A DNA stretch of 64,000 nucleotides from Xiphydria camelus. Lineage: Eukaryota; Arthropoda; Insecta; Hymenoptera; Xiphydriidae. Below the pieces are notes generated by a model, which was not told the origin of the DNA, searched no databases, and worked only from the letters and a program-made list of their open reading frames with translations. This document shows positions 61,529-64,000 of the stretch, piece after piece. The number at the start of each line of letters is the position of its first letter. Within the stretch, counting starts at the first letter, position 1. A program made the position numbers and the translations under genes. Location: the NCBI GenBank assembly GCA_963678675.1, contig OY783198.1, forward strand, positions 9,502,012-9,566,011, in the 5' to 3' direction.

Positions 61529-62678
61529 AATAATCTGTACAGCAACATTAGGTAATATTAGCTCATCAAATACATAAAAGTTGTGTGCTTTATGACTCGT
61601 CATTAATTCATTTGCATCATAAAAAAAAAAGGCCTTTATCACCAAATTTTTATAAAATTATATTTAAGCATAAAAAAGTTGAGCGTATATATACGCTCCG
61701 GTGATAGTGACCAGGAAAATTGAGCGTATATACTATACGCTAATGATGCAAATGGGTTAAGCAAGCACATTTGTGACATTAAATGGTTTCAAAATAATAC
61801 AAATAAAATGCTAAACATGCATTTAGTAAGAACAATTTTTCGTAAATACGTTTCTACAATAAATACAGCGATTAATTTGAATCACGTTTTAATGTAAATT
61901 TTACAATTGTATAAAGAATAATTATTTTCTTAAACTCATATGGCAAAATAAACATAAACTTTAGAACAATCAATTATTGTAGCTTGTATTGCAGGGTGGC
62001 CACTCAATTCCGCTAACAAAATTCGCTGACTTTACCCGGTTTCCCTGACCGGAATCACTAATTTTTCCTGATTTTTTAATTGGCGAGATGTGAAGAAACA
62101 ATTGAAATGCTGCAATAATAGAGTTCACATATATTTACAGAAAAATGCTTACTAGAGTCCAGTCATATCGTACATCCAACCTTGCAATAATTAGGGTAAA
62201 CCTAATTTTTTTATATGTTGTTAGGATCCACCTGAGTAGTATAAATCCAGATTTGCAACCCTGAAAAAGTTGTGCTACCTGAGATATAGCCAAAAAACCG
62301 CGATATGTTTGGACTTTTTTCAATTCCTTGCCAAAAAGACACTAAAGGGAACTTCTGGCGAAAAAAATCATTCTTACCTTTTCTAAAGTAGATAAAATTT
62401 GCTACAATTTTAGCTCTAGCCGAGTTCGGTAGCTCTTGTAGTTGATGAGATACAGCTTTGCAAAAATGACAATTTTTTTCTAAAACGGGCAAACTTTAGC
62501 TTTCGCTCTACTTTCGAGTGAAATATTTTCAAAGGTACTAATCCTACATAAAAACTTCGCAAAATAAAATTTTAGAAAATTTAATTACCTTCCACTTAAA
62601 AATGGCCAAAAACCAAAAAAGTCACAGTGAGATATTGATCGAAGCCCAAGGCGAGGAGAGCGGGATCAGGTAGGAGGG
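61529..62678. other. AT-rich, no gene recognised
   Basis: This contains a direct repeat of TTGAGCGTATATA (about 61679 and 61719) and a TTCCCTGACC-rich patch (about 62000-62070) similar to the ends of the 45789 element. Nothing else is supported. Confidence 0.4.
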
Positions 62679-63199
62679 AATAGTTATTTTCGTTATTAGG
62701 GCGTGAAGCGCTGTTTCTAACGAGAGTGAAGTTTGCCGCACGAGCGAAGCGAGTACGGCAATCACACTCGTTAGAACGGCGCGAAACAACCGAATAACGA
62801 ATTCTATTTTTTGTCACTAAGTGTCAAACACGAGATTGACGATTTCACGCACTGCGCAGGTTATTTCACGCACCGCGCAACTTTTCACGAATTGGTGTGT
62901 GAAAATAATTATTTTTGTCACTCAGTGTCAAATACTCGGTTTCATGGGCGTCCTCGACGCATGTGAAATCATCTTTCACACACCAATTCGTGAAAAGTTG
63001 CGCGGTGCGTGAAATAACCTGCGCAGTGCGTGAAATCGTCAATCTCGTGTTTGACACTTAGTGACAAAAAATAGAATTCGTTATTCGGTTGTTTCGCGCC
63101 GTTCTAACGAGTGTGATTGCCGTACTCGCTTCGCTCGTGCGGCAAACTTCACTCTCGTTAGAAACAGCGCTTCACGCCCTAATAACGAAAATAACTATT
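62679..63199. repeat. Long, almost perfect inverted repeat (arms about 226 bp, spacer 69 bp)
   Basis: Arm 62679-62904 and arm 62974-63199 are reverse complements with no mismatch that I could find by eye. They share CACGAGCGAAGCGAGTACGG, GAACGGCGCGAAACAACCGA and TTGACGATTTCACGCACTGC. The spacer is unrelated single-copy sequence. This is either a recent foldback or TIR element or a gene-less palindrome; the near-identity suggests recent origin or arm-to-arm conversion. Confidence 0.92.
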
Positions 63200-63354
63200 T
63201 CATTGGACCAACAGTGATTTTGTTACTCGAACCAGACCAGGTGATTCTTATAGATTTATGTGCGTTAAAAACGAATCTGACTTTCAAATTTGCGACGTTG
63301 GTCAGGATTTCGAGATAGTTGAGGTTAAATATACGAAAACGGGCGATTTTTGCC

Positions 63355-64000
63355 ATATTTACGGGTCTATTACAATGAAAATAAAAAATGTTTCTTCATT
63401 GCACTTACTTATTTGAAAGTGTCGTTTTTGAGCTTTTCAATATATTACTTGATTGTTCTTAAATGATTTTACAAAGCCAAATTTCACTACGACAAGTCGA
63501 TCATGTAGGTCCACCGCACCACGCGTCTGATATATTTAGGCCATATTCACGGCTCTATTACAATGAAACTAAAAAATTTTCCTTAATTGCACTTACAGCA
63601 TTTGAAAGTGTAATTCTTGAACTTTTCAATACATTACTTGATTGTTCCTAAACGATTTAATAAAGCCAAATTTCAGTACGACAAGTCTATTGTTCAGATT
63701 CATTTAGGCGTGTAGCGCGGTAAACCTACACGATCGACTTGTACTGAAACTTAGCTTTATACAATCGTTTAGAAACCATCAAGTAATGGACTGGAAAATT
63801 AAGAAACGAGACTTTCAAATGCTCTAAGTGCAATTAAGAAACATTTTTTAGTTTCATTGTAGTAGAGCCGTGAATATAGCCTAAATGTATCAGACGCGTG
63901 GTGCGGTGGACCTACATGATCGACATTTCTTACTGAAATTTGGTTTTGTAAAATCGTTTAGGAACAATCAAGAAATGTATTGAAAAGTTGAAAAATGACA
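63355..64000. repeat. Tandem and inverted array of a roughly 180-bp unit (runs off the window)
   Basis: Two direct units (about 63358-63545 and 63546-63710) share TCTATTACAATGAAA, TTACTTGATTGTTC and AAAGCCAAATTTCA. Two further units follow in reverse orientation from about 63715 (TTTCATTGTAGTAGAGCCGT, GATCGACTTGTACTGAAA). The centre of symmetry is near 63710-63720. The unit is satellite-like, or the interior of a larger foldback element. Confidence 0.75.

Noticed and set aside
62596..63318. Pairs of open frames with identical protein sequence on opposite strands
   Set aside because: They are mirror translations of the two arms of the inverted repeat 62679-63199, not genes.
63355..64000. CRISPR-like repeat array
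   Set aside because: The units are about 180 bp, diverged and change orientation, and the genome is eukaryotic. It is satellite or transposon sequence.

Overview
The window is nuclear DNA of an invertebrate animal, most likely an insect and possibly a hymenopteran. The basis is spliceosomal introns (mostly 60-300 bp, some over 1 kb), GC-rich CpG-containing patches in an AT-rich background, animal gene families, two nuclear tRNAs, and many small inverted-repeat transposons. The order-level guess is inference. Gene models were built by hand: exons were joined only where GT/AG sites and codon phase agree.

Layout. 1-1000 (+) is the 3' end of a C2H2 zinc-finger gene. 2226-6280 (-) is a complete LRGUK-type gene (leucine-rich repeats plus guanylate-kinase-like domain, about 891 aa). 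7687-8501 (-) is a diamine/thialysine acetyltransferase (SAT family). 10752-14972 (+) is an mRNA-export adaptor-like protein with a UAP56-binding motif split over an intron. 17595-19816 and 20291-25093 (+) are two tandem complete genes for the mitochondrial succinyl-CoA ligase beta subunit (SUCLA2 type), with five internal exons of identical size. 27941-31922 (-) is a repeat protein resembling MAP6/SAXO microtubule stabilisers. tRNA-Leu(UAA) is at 34032 and tRNA-Ala(UGC) at 37067. 38224-46876 (+) is a complete PIKfyve/Fab1 lipid kinase gene (14 exons, about 2059 aa). 49944-53474 (-) holds the last two exons of a UBALD gene; its first exon is not visible. From 53.5 kb to the end there is no convincing gene, only nested inverted-repeat elements and palindromes.

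The genes do not form one pathway. LRGUK and SAXO-type proteins act in sperm flagella or axonemes in other animals, and tandem copies of mitochondrial enzyme genes in insects are often testis-biased, so a shared male-germline theme for 2-32 kb is worth testing but is only a hypothesis. PIKfyve makes PI(3,5)P2 on endosomes. The export adaptor and the tRNAs are housekeeping genes.

The mobile fraction is the most unusual part. There are at least fifteen TIR or foldback elements. Several have readable target duplications: TA for the elements at 16239, 22835, 55249 and 56763, and 6 bp for those at 44119 and 50338. There are two clear nested insertions, and one 521-bp inverted repeat has arms of about 226 bp that look almost identical. 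No new protein system was recognised.
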